Source: Lycocorax pyrrhopterus obiensis (lineage: Eukaryota; Chordata; Aves; Passeriformes; Paradisaeidae). Taken from it: DNA of 64,000 bases. The DNA lies in assembly GCA_014706295.1 (NCBI GenBank), contig JACSVZ010000006.1, positions 29,673,629-29,737,628 on the forward strand. Reading direction: 5' to 3'. Below the pieces are notes generated by a model, which saw only the letters and a program-made list of their open reading frames with translations, was not told the origin of the DNA and made no database searches. A program made the position numbers and the translations under genes. Below are positions 39,133 through 50,740 of this stretch, one piece after another; position 1 is the first letter of the stretch; every line of letters begins with the position of its first letter.

Positions 39133-39145
39133 GTCTCCTAGCAAC
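39133..39145. promoter_or_regulatory. RFX X-box-like motif
   Basis: GTCTCCTAGCAAC has the same architecture as the motif at 22306: GTYNCC, 1-base spacer, RGNAAC. Both also share the following (C/T)ATG. It is a motif match only. Confidence 0.3.
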
Positions 39146-41492
39146 TATGGTGCAGCTATTTCATACCTACAGAGGCTTCAGTAGTGCAGGGTTATGCAGA
39201 GGCTGAATGAAGATTCCCATTTTCTCAGTAGCTTGTTCACGTGTCTATAAAATCTGGCATTACCATTGTGTTGACAGTTAACATGTTATTAACATTGTTT
39301 TCCTGTGATTGAAAAAGGAATTATCAAGAATTACACCCTTAAGAGATCGTGGCATGAAACAATTCTAACCACTTATTATTATACAGAGCCATAATCAGTT
39401 TCAGCAAAGTGGCTGGATGAGGCCTGCTTTACTCTAGCTGATTATATACTGTAACCTGCCCTTGTGTTTATTGCTTTCCCTAAAGATAATCCATGGCATT
39501 TGGGTCTTGTATATGAAACACTCTAACTGCTAGATTGTAATTATTTCTAGGATGTACTCAGTGGGAAGAAGAAGGTATGATTTGAGGAACTCTGGGTTTA
39601 ATAATATTGGTTTTCTAATTGAGATATCCTTTGAATAAAAGCATAATTATTACCACGTTTTACTGAAAACTGATTTATCTTTTCAGCAAGTTAGATAAAT
39701 AAAATAATATTAATACCAAAATAAGTCAATTAAAAATTCTGAGTAAAAATCTAGCCGAGACTGATATGTCTAGTTGCATGATCAGAAAACAAAATAAGTC
39801 TTTTGGAAATTGCCTGCTTTTAGAGGAAGACAGATATGTGTAGTTAGTGCTCTAACAATACACTTTGGAAAAACGTGTCCAACGCTTCTGCTTAACAGAC
39901 ACACATTTTCATCAGGCTGTGCTCTTACACAAAGGCAGAGCATCTGTTCCCTAAAATTCAAGAGGAAGTATCTGGATTAAACACATTTATTTCAACTGAC
40001 AATAAGTGCTCCTTAGAGTGGAGGATGCAAACATTGATTTTCTGAAGTCCTTTGAATACAGATGGTGAAAAATAATGTAGCTTGTCATGTTCACTGACAT
40101 CTTGTTCCTGTTTAAAGTTGCTTTACCAACATCTGTGAAGCAAGTATAACGTAAAGAAAGAAAATTTTGCTAAACGTACGTTTGAATGAGTACTGAATCC
40201 ATTTTAGAAACACAGAAAATACGAAAAGCCATATCTTCAGCTTGTAAGTCAGGATGATACAATATATTAAAATAAAGAAAATGCTGCTAAATTCATGGAT
40301 GAGTTGTGGTCACTGATATATATAAAAAGTTAAGAGATATTGGCAAAATATGCTAAAATCATATTTTCTTTTCAAGTACAGATCTGCATCTGCAGTGCAA
40401 ATTGAAAATAAAACTACAGGGATGTGTGGGCATAATTTAGCACCATAGTACAGGAATAATATATACATAAATGCTACAGATTTGTAATATATGACTGTAA
40501 TATACCATTGTAGTGTACATTTTTACTGAGCCAGGCTTAAATGCTGTTCCCCTTGCCTCATTCCCAAAGACACCGGGAGGCAAAAAGGAAATGAATGAGT
40601 AAAAATGTCAGGAGAAGAACTGAAAAATCTAAATGCATTTCATTTCACAGCACTGTCTGTATCTCTTATGGACAAACTGACTCTGAGTGTAAGGTCATAC
40701 GCTCAGCTGCTGTAAGTTTGTGCAAGTCACTGAAGGCAGAGAAGGAGAATTAATTTAATTTACACCACAGAGGATCAGGCTTTCAGTTACATTGCCCAAA
40801 GCCAAAGTTAAGCTATGAAGCCTAATGCTTCTCATGGATAGATGAGGTTAGTTTACATTCCAGAAACTTATATAATTTCAGTCTGTCTATTGTTCAGAAA
40901 CAAACAAGATATCAGGCAGCTGATTTACTGAAATCAGACCAGAGGTGATTTAAAACAAACACTCAAATTTTCCCAAAACTCTGTTCATTTTGGGGAGAAG
41001 AAACTTAAAAACACAGAAAGGAACCATACATGTTCATGCCGGATATATTTTTCATACTTGCGTATTTATTTTGAATGTACATGTAATTGCACACAAGACC
41101 TTTCTAAGATAAGTGATATTACAGATGACACAATCTTGACAGATTCCCCTTTATTTTTGGAAATACAAAAATTAGTCCCTCCCAAGGTTAAAGCACCTCT
41201 TTACCATGCTGGAGTTTTTTTCCATTTTGAGGCAAGACCTAGCAGTTTACTCTTTTAAAGAAACTAAATTCCTACTATTTTTTGCAAAATGTATCAATTT
41301 GTGTTTTGATTATGGAAATATTAAGGCATTGATAACTCCAATGACAGCATTTGTCTTTAAGTGTCATTCCACTTAATACATTTCAAACTACCAAAAAAAA
41401 ATAAAAACACTGTTTAAAACACTAGTAGGATGATTTTCTACCTCAGGCAGATAAGTTTTGACTTTCCTGAGGGAACAAGTAATGTGTAGAGG
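39146..41492. other. Unannotated AT-rich DNA
   Basis: No interspersed repeat or exon recognised. The stretch 39270-39560 is mixed-composition and free of simple repeats. Confidence 0.45.
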
Positions 41493-41541
41493 TTTTTGTA
41501 AGTTTGGTTTTTATTAAAAAATAAAGCCAAACTTACAAAAA
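41493..41541. repeat. Near-perfect 49 bp hairpin
   Basis: TTTTTGTAAGTTTGG at 41493-41507 is exactly complementary to CCAAACTTACAAAAA at 41527-41541. The stem extends inward by one T-G and three T-A pairs, leaving a 15-base A/T loop (41512-41522 if end bases also fray). As RNA this would be a strong stem-loop from either strand. Confidence 0.92.
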
Positions 41542-42780
41542 TCCTGCATTTGCACAGTAGTTCTCATATTTTCCTGCAGCAAAAAATCTTTCCCTTCCTC
41601 CAGCCCAAAACCTGGCCTGAAAGATCCAGCTATAAACATCCCAGTGTGGATATGACACAGATATCTCTCATCCCTATTACAAAGGTCCTAATTTCCCAAA
41701 TGGCAAAAAGGGATTGCAAGCATGCTCACAGCTATGACCCAGCAGTCCAAAGCTATCACTGCCAGAGTCTGTTTACAAATGTACTTATTAGATACACAGG
41801 ACAATTTTCTGTCCTCCCAGGCCATTTGGTTTGCATTACAGAAACTGTCGGGAAAAAAAAAAAAAAAAAGAAAACTACTACAGATCCTTTCCTTGTTCAA
41901 AGGAAATTTTGTAGCTATAAGTGGAGATTTACTAGCTCAACAAAGGGAAACTTAGAAGTGTTTATTTATGGGAAAGAATCTTCTTATGATGGGTGACACA
42001 CTGAGGAAGTCACACGTTTTGCCTCATATCAGGGGAGTTTCAGAAGAAACTCAGACAGGAAAATAACAAGAATTTTTAAATCTAGAAAATTAAAAGTAGA
42101 TACAATCAAAAGAACAAGGCAGATCAGAAATAAGCTATCAGGTTATAAACTTACTGGCACAGAATTCAGTTAACAGCTTTAACACTCACAGGCTAAAGAT
42201 CAATATCTTATCACAACAAGGACACTGTCTCTGATAAATCTTTGCTGATAAGCTATGGGCATATGAGCACCACTTATGGTTAGAGTAATTTTTAAAACGT
42301 GCTTGTATTTAAAAAAACAAAAGAAAGGAAAATGAGAAATGTGAAGAAACCTTTTCTTCCTTTGGAACTGTTTGAACTTCAGGTTTTATTCTGAATTTTC
42401 CATAACTTGACAAAACATTGGTTTGTATACCTAATATTTTTGCCATGATTTTAATACTAATTGAGGTCTTTATATACTCCCTCTGGACAAAAGTATTTGT
42501 ACAGTCAGCATCATCTCTCAGAGGCCATATTTTCACTTGCATTCAGCTTTCACCAGGATTGTTTTTCTTTTAACAAATCACTGGCATTCAAGTTTCTGAT
42601 GGGAGATGTTTCACTTATTTGTAGAAAGTTCAAGTGTCTTCACCAGAACAAAAGGAAAAGAATTCACTTCTAAGAGTAAAGGTCTTATTCTACTGATCAC
42701 CCCCACTAAAAAAAAAAAAGCCAAACAAAAAGCCCCTGCGGTAACTGTAAAACAGCATGTGAAGTTAAAGGAATATGTTG
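41542..42780. other. Unannotated DNA with poly-A run
   Basis: An A run of about 18 lies at 41852-41869. It lies in the 148-codon open frame 41550-41996 and produces its lysine string, and the frame shows no known domain. An A12 run lies near 42708-42719. The minus frame 42309-42542 matches no known family. Confidence 0.5.
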
Positions 42781-42812
42781 AAATTAGAATGCAACAAATT
42801 GTATTCTAATTT
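42781..42812. repeat. Hairpin, 12 bp stem
   Basis: AAATTAGAATGC at 42781-42792 pairs with GTATTCTAATTT at 42801-42812 (one G-T wobble), enclosing the 8-base loop AACAAATT. Confidence 0.85.
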
Positions 42813-42817
42813 TTCAG

Positions 42818-42859
42818 GTTGCATTGTATGTTGCATTATATGCTGCATTATATGTTGCT
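42818..42859. repeat. 12 bp tandem repeat, 3.5 copies
   Basis: Units GTTGCATTGTAT, GTTGCATTATAT and GCTGCATTATAT, then partial GTTGCT. It starts 5 bases after the hairpin at 42781-42812. Confidence 0.9.
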
Positions 42860-43852
42860 TTACCTCCTGTCAAAACTGACAAAAATTAAAGAAGAAGATG
42901 TGTTGACTGTGCACACTTCCCAAAAAATTTAGTTTTGAGAAGGATTCTTTTTGGCTTTCAATTTTTTTGTGCTAAAGTTGCTATCCTTAATGGAAAATTC
43001 TGCTAGAAGCACCATAGAATTATGACGGGGAAAAAAAAATCTTCTCTTTCTGTGCTTGTCCTCTGGACTGTTGGAGCTGGGTCTTTTGAGAGTCAGAAAT
43101 ACTTGGTTGGGATCATATTATACAGGCAGTGAAATCTTCTGGCTGAGTAAATTAGAAAAAAATAGGCCTTGTTATAGTGCCACAGATGTGATAGGAAAAG
43201 GAAATGCCTCCTATAAATGACTTCATGGAGTAACCATATGTTCCTACCCTCCAGACATATCTCATTTGAAGTCTCACATTGAAAAAGAAGCCTTGGCAAA
43301 TGCACTTTGTGCAGTGTACATTCTGCTCTGTCGCAGAGATGGCAGTGGCTTCTTTCTAAACCTATTTGGCTAGAAGTCAGGAATGTCAGAATCTATTACT
43401 GAAGATTCTCAGATACTCGTAAACTCTCCCAGCTCCAGTGTAAAATATAAGAAATGCCAACAATTTAATTGAAGTGAGCATTTACTTACCCCCAGGGGGT
43501 AATTTTGAAATCATTAAACATTTTTTTTTTAAATAATAAAATATAGACAAACAAAAGTTGCTACAGAAAAATGTTTTCTATATCAGTTTCTATAAAGCTG
43601 GGCACATGCAAGCACAAAATGCATGAAGGTAAAGTAACATATAAAAACGTCACTAAATTTCTGTGAAATATAAATAAAAGTTAAAATACTTAAAAGTCCT
43701 GGAACTCTGTCACATTGCTTTATTCATTATGCTTCCAATACTTCGACTGTGAGTATTCATTCAATTAATACAAACAGGGCTTCTGATAGTCCTAATATAT
43801 GAATCACTTGAGGATGACTGGAGCAAAAACTATTGATAGCAAAAACTATTTC
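42860..43852. other. Unannotated AT-rich DNA
   Basis: Contains a 12 bp word, GCAAAAACTATT, repeated at 43823 and 43839 (16 bp period) at the edge of the following GC-richer island. Confidence 0.5.
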
Positions 43853-44160
43853 CCTGGGGCAGGGAAGCCGTCACAGGAGCACTGAGCGTGAGTCTCAAGG
43901 TGGAAAAGGAAGCTGGCTCAGAACAGCACTGCCCCAGCTCCATGGGACCCTCTCCTACCATCACTGCTGTCCTGTCACAGCAGGCAGACTGAGACAGAAC
44001 ATGCTTATGCCTGGTCCTGCGCACCTGACCAGCTCAGTCACCTGCACCGAGGCAATTGGGTTTGGCTCCAATGTCATCACAGGGGCTGCACTTGATTGAA
44101 TTGCAAGCACAAAGGGCTCCCTCCATTTCTCACCATCAACAGAGCAGTGCCCCTAATGCT
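43853..44160. other. GC-richer island, unclassified
   Basis: An abrupt change from AT-rich flanks to G+C-richer sequence with open frames on both strands (43833-44099 +, 43830-44024 -). I recognise no protein or repeat family. It contains GCCCCAGCTCC, CCATGGGACC and CTGCGCACC words. It could be a small regulatory element or an unrecognised retroelement fragment. Confidence 0.3.
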
Positions 44161-45198
44161 CCTATTCCCAGTGAAGAATGATTAAAGGTGGCACAATACA
44201 TGCTGTGATTTTAGGCTTTCTCAGTGATAAGAGGATGGTTTCCACAAAGAACAAATTTGCTGCCTTTGAATAGCTTTTCCCCTTCAGGATCTGTCAAAAA
44301 AACCAGGAACCGAACCTCTAGGACTGCTTTGCAACACAGTGAAACTCCTGGTCACTCCTTGTGTGTGCTCAGAGCAGTAGGAACATCTGCTTAAAGGAAG
44401 CATACTGGCTGTGGGGTAGGGATCTTGTACACATACTTTTGAGAGCAACAGAAAGTAGGGTGGTAGAATTTAAGATCTTCAAATCTCTTTTTTTTCCTCT
44501 CTGTTTTATTCTTCTTTTGGGGTTGTTCTTAGACATGCTAGAATTAATTTTTAGATTGCTTATTATGGCATTTTTTTCTCAATAAAATTTCTTTGTGGAA
44601 ATTAGTGTGATATATACATATATATGTGTATATATATGATAATATTAATTTTTATTTAAAAGACAAAAAAGTGCAGAATTTTGGTCTAAAAAAATCCCAG
44701 ACCACTCTAGTTACCGTGCAGTGGAATATCCTCATTCCCTCACTAAGATAATTTTAACTGTTGTGTAGAAGAAAACTCATACTGGAATAGTTTTATGGGA
44801 AAGGAAAGGAAAATTCAGCTATGTGGATAATTAGACATGATCCAAAGAACCATCTTTTCTGATAATTTTTTGAAGAGACATTCCTTTAAAAGCTCTCTAT
44901 ACATCCTAACAAAAAAAAATAGCAAAGATATAAAACAAATTCTTTTTACATCACTCAATCACTTGTGTGGCCTATATCTACATATTCAGGTGCGCACCAA
45001 GGAAAATCATGGGTTTCTCAACAGCAAGAGCATTATACAAAAATACATAAAAATACAATTATGTCCACTGAGAGTCATGTGTCATGTGACTGTAGATATT
45101 ACAGTTACTTTTTGAAGTCATATTACAGGTAAGAACATAAATAAGTTCCTTTGCAAGATCAGATAATGGAAAGCACATCCAAAAAATAGATGTATTTT
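44161..45198. other. Unannotated DNA with AT microsatellite
   Basis: An alternating TA/TG tract lies at 44611-44638. Nothing else recognised. Confidence 0.5.
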
Positions 45199-45418
45199 AG
45201 ATTAAGTGTTAGAAAGAAATTCGTTACTCTGAGTGTGGTTGTCCAGAGAGGCTGTGGATGCCCCATCCCTGGGAGTGTTCAAGGCCAGGTTGGATGGGGT
45301 CCTGAATAAACTGAGCTAGCAAGTGGCATCCCAGCCCATGGCAGGAAGGTTGGAACTAGGTGCTATTTAAGGTCCCTTCTAATACAAACCATTCTACAAT
45401 TCTATAATTCCATGATTG
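45199..45418 (+). mobile_element. CR1 LINE 3' end
   Basis: Sense-oriented CR1 fragment of about 220 bp. It starts in the last codons of ORF2 (AGATTAAGTGTTAGAAAG, where family copies encode the RKNFF region) and continues with CAGAGAGGCTGTGGATGCCCCATCC and GTTCAAGGCCAGGTTGGATGG. It then carries the 3' UTR block GGTTGGAACTAGGTG...TTTAAGGTCCC and ends in degenerate ATTCTA terminal repeats. About 18 bp expected between GAGTGTGGT and TGTCCAGAGAGG is missing. Its 3' UTR subtype differs from the 1345 and 59600 copies, so it is a separate insertion from another subfamily. Confidence 0.95.
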
Positions 45419-47899
45419 TATATTTTCAGTAACTCCCCAGACAAAATCCAGATCTTCTGTTTCACTAAAGAAAAATTGCCATTCCTTCGTTAGTTCTTGC
45501 TGGTTTATTTTTCAATAAAATATTTGCTATAAACATCCCTTTCTTTTTCTCTCCTATTCAGCTTAAGCATTATTTTCACCTATAAATCCTTCTTCAGACA
45601 CATTTTTCCTCTGATTTTTCTCCAGCACTATCTAAATTCCTTCATCTCACAACTTCAGCAGGAAACTCTGCTTCCTAATGCCAACATTTTTTTAGCTATA
45701 TAAAAATGTATATACCAGGTCTCCACAATGGCAGATTTTCAAAGCCAGACACGGCCTAACCTAATCCAACCCCTTGCTTGGACTGTCTTTTCCCTGAAGA
45801 AGAGTTAAAATTTAGGGTAGAAAGAATACCATCTATGTCTGCAGGGTAGCGTCAGTAATCATAGGATCTATGACCAGATTCCACCATCAAATGGTTATGC
45901 AGGCACAGCTATATCTGTAATACCAGTAAACAATTAAAAAATATAGACAAAACAGTGATTTTAAACCACAAGTCAAAGGATTGAATCATATGTGTGCATT
46001 TGTTGATGAAAGATGTGAGATATATGTTTTACAATTATTGTTATCATTATAATTATCATCTTTGCTTGATGTCATACTTTTTTGAAACAGATAGTTATCC
46101 ATTATTTTACATAACAGAAGATCAAGACAAAGTCCCAAGATACCCATCAAGTCTCTTGACCATGAAGGTTAAACGACCTCCTTCATTTTGGTGAAGTCCG
46201 AACCTTTTCCACAGAGTACGTAATTACTGAAACAGCAACAGCTCAGTACTGTACATTATATCCCGTGGCAGGTGAGTCTTGAAGCAAAACTGTTAAATGA
46301 AAATAGTCCTCAGGATGGTGTAGGAACTATAAAAGGTTTGAAGAACCATTTGGTATTTCAAAGTATTCCAGATTTACAGAACCAATAAATGTAACATCCC
46401 ATGAGACCCATAAGGAAGCGACTGGTGCAGAGCAAGTTTGATTCAGATGTCTTTTACACTGGTATAACAGCAATTCCATGGGCTGTTTGTAGTATCATAT
46501 TTTTATAACAATAAAAACAGTTAACAATTCAAATGTAATCTCATTAAGTCTATAAAACTTCTTTCCTGGTCTTTTCTCACTTTTAATCAGTAAATCTTAC
46601 CATGAATATACTTCTTCCAAGCTTTGTAGGTAACAGATGATGGAAGCAAATATTTGAACAGATTTTAGGCCATAAACTGACATTTTTAAGAGCTCTATGT
46701 ATATTTGGGTCAAGTAAAATATGCTTTTACTTTCATCTGAAGGACAATTCTACATCTATTCAGTTTCTGCTGGCTCCAAATTGTGAGATCAACTGACATC
46801 ATATAGTAAATGTAAACAAGCTGATGATCCAAAAGCAATTAGGATGGAAAGATACCGAGACTGTTAAATCAATATTGTGTGAATTGATGAGTACATGCTG
46901 TTACCCTTATTCATCAGAAAGGCATTATTTGTGGATCTCATCTTATTTTGGGGAGTAATGAAACTTCTTATTGCTACTTGTACCCTATGTTTCAGATACA
47001 AGTTTGGTTTAATATTTAATGCCTTTTTCTGAAGTCAAAATATTAGTAACCTTGTGTGCTTACATTGCTTTACAGCTAGGAAGCAGAAAGGATCACCTTC
47101 AACTGCAAAGATTATTTATTTTCCAGTCTAACATTCAAGTCATAGAATACATAACCTCTATATCATATATAATCTCTATAACGTTATATGATCTGGGCCT
47201 GTATCCTGTGAAATGACTGCAAGAGATCCTAGGAGGTCATATTTTGACCCTTCAACTAATTTGGATATGTCTGAATATTTTCAAGTGCTGACAGGAGACA
47301 AATCAGAAAAGTGCTATGAACGGCAGTTGTTGGTCTTTACCTGTTACATCCATAAGTGTTACACAGATTGCCTGAGGATCATTCAGGTACTGTTAAATGA
47401 AAGCTACGCCCCAGGGCTGTGTTTGAGGCCAGTGCTTTGATCAGCAGGTAGAACTGAAAATAGAACATTTCTCTGAACGAATATGTTTGCAAATAGTCCT
47501 TTAGGTATAAGATATCTACAACTGGGTCTTTGTACATAAATTATTGCCCTCATTTTTACAGGTGGGTCCACTGAGAAAAGTCCTTTTTGTCCTTCAGCTG
47601 ATTTAGTTTAATTTTTTTAATGATCAAAGAAACAATTCAGATATTCCAGTGACGCATTATACACCATATTAAACATCTCAGATTATTTTTATTTCTATTT
47701 CCAATAGTTTCAAAAACAAAATTAGATTTAGAATAAGTTCTTGTGAATGTTGAAAGCTTGGGTACAGAGAGATTTCTCAATTTTCTGACAGTGTCTGTGT
47801 GAAAGCCTTGCTTTCTCACGGACGCTATGGGAAAACAGTTGAGAGATTTTGTAAACTACGGTATTGTTATGATACCAAGGAGAAAATATCTGAAGTAAA
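45419..47899. other. Unannotated AT-rich DNA
   Basis: No gene or repeat family recognised. The open frames at 45994-46194, 47019-47216 and 47213-47440 are short and lack motifs. Confidence 0.5.
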
Positions 47900-48075
47900 T
47901 GTTGTTGGGTTCAGCCAATCCCTCTAGGGGGTGGTTGGTCAGGAAACCAATGACCTTATGTCAGTCCAGCGTGCTAAGGTATATAAGCGAATTTGTAAAT
48001 TAATAAGGGGTTGGTTTCATTCCATCCTAAACTGTCCATGTCGCTTTCCTCTCCGGTCTCTGCTCACAAGCGACA
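47900..48075 (+). mobile_element. Short solo LTR candidate (about 175 bp)
   Basis: Starts TGTTGTTGGGTTCAGCCAAT and ends CTGCTCACAAGCGACA, giving TG...CA termini. Inside, in LTR order, are CCAATGACCTTATGTCAG, a good TATA box (TATATAAGC at 47980), an AATAAG-type signal at about 48003, and a TTGGTTTCATTCC/CTCTCCGGTCTCTGCTC R-U5-like end. It is distinctly GC-richer than its flanks. AGTA flanks both ends (47894-47897 and 48076-48079), a possible partial target-site duplication. No internal retroviral sequence is present. The exact left edge could be 47900 or 47903. Confidence 0.5.
47980..47988 (+). promoter_or_regulatory. TATA box of LTR candidate
   Basis: TATATAAGC inside the 47900-48075 element, about 80 bp from its left end. 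Confidence 0.45.
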
Positions 48076-48402
48076 AGTACTTGATAAGGATATGATGCAT
48101 TTAAGTGTTTTTACCAACCAGTCCAGTAGTTAACTTCTATACCAATTGAATCATTTATTGGTACTGTTGAGGTATTAAATTAATACATGAGCAAACTGAT
48201 GTATACAAAGACACGTATTCACTGAACTTTCTATTCCTGTCCTATCATTCACCCAGAGTAAATCTGTCTTGAAAAGCCCAGAACATTGGAACCTACATAA
48301 AAAATATCAAAGCTACGGTGAACTGTTCATTTATTTAAAACTTATTGTAGTTGCTGTGTTGCTCAGGTGCCACTCAGAGAAGACATAATTTTCAAGATCC
48401 TT
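48076..48402. other. Unannotated AT-rich DNA
   Basis: Nothing recognised. Confidence 0.5.
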
Positions 48403-48442
48403 GCCTGTATTATGGAATAACAGCCTGTATTATGGAATAACA
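48403..48442. repeat. Perfect 20 bp tandem duplication
   Basis: Two identical 20 bp units in direct tandem, beginning GCCTGTATTATGG. No mismatch between copies, so the duplication is recent. Confidence 0.96.
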
Positions 48443-50446
48443 TGCATATTTGAAAAGGAACTGGTTCTAAATTTTTCAAAATGTATTTCAAATCACTTAT
48501 TTGGACTCTTATTTTGTATGTTGCCATTCCTGGAAACTTGTGAAACATTTTCAGTTTTACCTATGATATAAGGTGGGGTCAGGAAGAAAGCATTCTAAGT
48601 TTATACACCTCCGTCTAATACTTTGATCATGCAGTTATATATACATTTATGCATATATTAGGGAATATTCACAAACTATATATGTTATCTTTACTTACAC
48701 TACAAAAATGATGAGAGAAACTGGACACAGAGAGAATGATTAATGAAAGAATACTGTTTAACAACCTATGTGTTATATTTGAGGTGTGCTTAAGAACCAG
48801 CTGGGAAGTCACAGATAGCAGCTGCTTGGCATGCGTAGGCTTCAGTACTCAGGGGATGCAAACTAGACTATTAACAGAGAATACAATTTGGTTTTCTTCC
48901 TTCTCTGCTTTGTCTCCATCATGCAATGATGGGAATGGTCATGATTCAGCTCATCCTGACCAAAACTTTATCTTTTCACAGAGTTTTGACATTCGCGGAC
49001 GTAAGAATTTAATTCCACCAGATTCCCACCATTAAAATACCCAGGCTGTTTTGTTTTCCCCTTGAATGCCTCTACTTATCAAATCTCTGCCATACGGATT
49101 CTAATGTTTTAATAATATTTTTATCACTATTTTTTTAAGCTTTAATGCACAGATGCTTCCCCAAAGGAAGAGGAACAATTCTTATGTAAAACCTGTGTGT
49201 GTTCCAGGCCTCTCTGTGGCAATGACATATGAAAATGAAAGAAACCTAAAATAGTAATGAGAGTACCACAGTGACAAAGTATTGCCATTTCTATGTCTTG
49301 CAATAACATATATATAAAATTGTTAATCTATGTTAAACTGTACGTTACTTTGATCATTAGAACCCATATAATTGATTTAATGAGTTTTCTGCAATGCAGG
49401 ACTGTACTCAAGCTTTTAACACTGGGGTTTTTTGATTTTAAGTCTTAATGAGAAACAGTCTCAAAATTTATTTTAGATGGAAAAATCAAAGTTTTAGTCT
49501 TTGATATTCTTGATATCTTCAGTGCTTTCTTTGTACATTAAACAGAATTCTGTCTGTAGCTGCAAACAGGTTAGGATAAGAGCAGTTAGGTGTTCTTAAA
49601 TACAGTGGAATAATATAGGAGGAAATGTCACGAGCATCAAACTAATTTCTGTACAAAATTAAAGCTCCTAGCAGACTGAGAAATCATCACCATTAATGTG
49701 GTAGGAGCATCTGAATACAAATCCAAATCTAGCCTAATGTCAGTAGGTATAAGTTCTTACTCACAGAAAATTAATTGCATTGCCTCCTGAATCTTAATGG
49801 GAAGTAATTGAAATAGTTTATCACTTATAATGTTGTATTCACTAGCTTTTCTTCTGTGCATAAATTTTATTCTGTAGTTACGAAGAAAACAAAATCCATG
49901 AGAATATATAGTAACTTTAAAAAGAACAGCTCTCCTGACGACACAGACTGAAAACTAATTCAGAGTTCTCTGCAATCAAGAGAGAGGAGAACATGGTTTC
50001 TCTTTGGAGGCCTAGAGGAGCTGTCAAATACCAGTCTAACTTATTTTAGGCACTCAGATGTTAATATAATGACACAGTATTATAATCAGGATAGTTAACT
50101 TTCTCTATTGCACAACAGTTCATACAAAATAGTAATGTGTTACAACTTAACTGTTTTAAGGACCTAAAGAATCAGGAAAAGAAATTTATTGTGAAATATC
50201 CATACACCCTAAAGTACATCCAAACCATTCATTCACTGTATGACACTGTATGTCTAAATATCACTAGTGTGGCTGTGTAGTACTCTTATGGTGCCCCTTG
50301 AAAACCTGGTGATGCTCAAGTAAAAAGGGTGTTCAGAAAGGTCAGGCTGAAAATGTCTGTAATGATGACCTTGTAAGATGCTCAAACTTCTGCCCTTTAA
50401 CCATCTATCAGAAAAACAAACAAATCCAACCAAACTGTACATGGTC
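48443..50446. other. Unannotated AT-rich DNA
   Basis: No gene or repeat family recognised. Confidence 0.5.
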
Positions 50447-50465
50447 AGGTCAGTGGTACTGACCT
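50447..50465. repeat. Hairpin with inverted AGGTCA half-sites
   Basis: AGGTCAGT, loop GGT, ACTGACCT: a perfect 8 bp stem. It places two nuclear-receptor half-sites (AGGTCA and TGACCT) head to head with 7 bases between. Whether any receptor binds is unknown. Confidence 0.6.
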
Positions 50466-50740
50466 TAATGCTTCCAGGATTTGTCACCTCTAAGAAGACC
50501 CAAACTATGCTGCAAACTGTGCCTTACATAGCATATGAGGTTTTTTTCAGACAGGCAGTAAAAATGATCAGAGGTAAAGAAAATAACATTAACATAAAGA
50601 AACAGTGCAATTGGTTCAGCACAATAGTTAACAGTGGATGGGAAGCAGGGGAAGGTGGAAGGAAGCTGCAAAAAAATTCAGGATCTGGAACCAGAAACGA
50701 ACATTCAGATTAGCAATAAGGCAAAAGAAATGTATGAGGC
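50466..50740. other. Unannotated DNA
   Basis: Open frame 50378-50713 (+, 111 codons) covers this stretch and overlaps minus-strand frames. No domain recognised. Confidence 0.45.

Noticed and set aside
41550..41996. Longest open frame in the window (148 codons, +)
   Set aside because: It runs through a poly-A tract that encodes a lysine string, overlaps other frames on both strands, and has no recognisable domain. Frames of this size are expected by chance in 64 kb.
13091..47910. Shared TGTTGTTGGG start of the elements at 13091 and 47900
   Set aside because: Similarity ends after 10 bases; they are not copies of one family.
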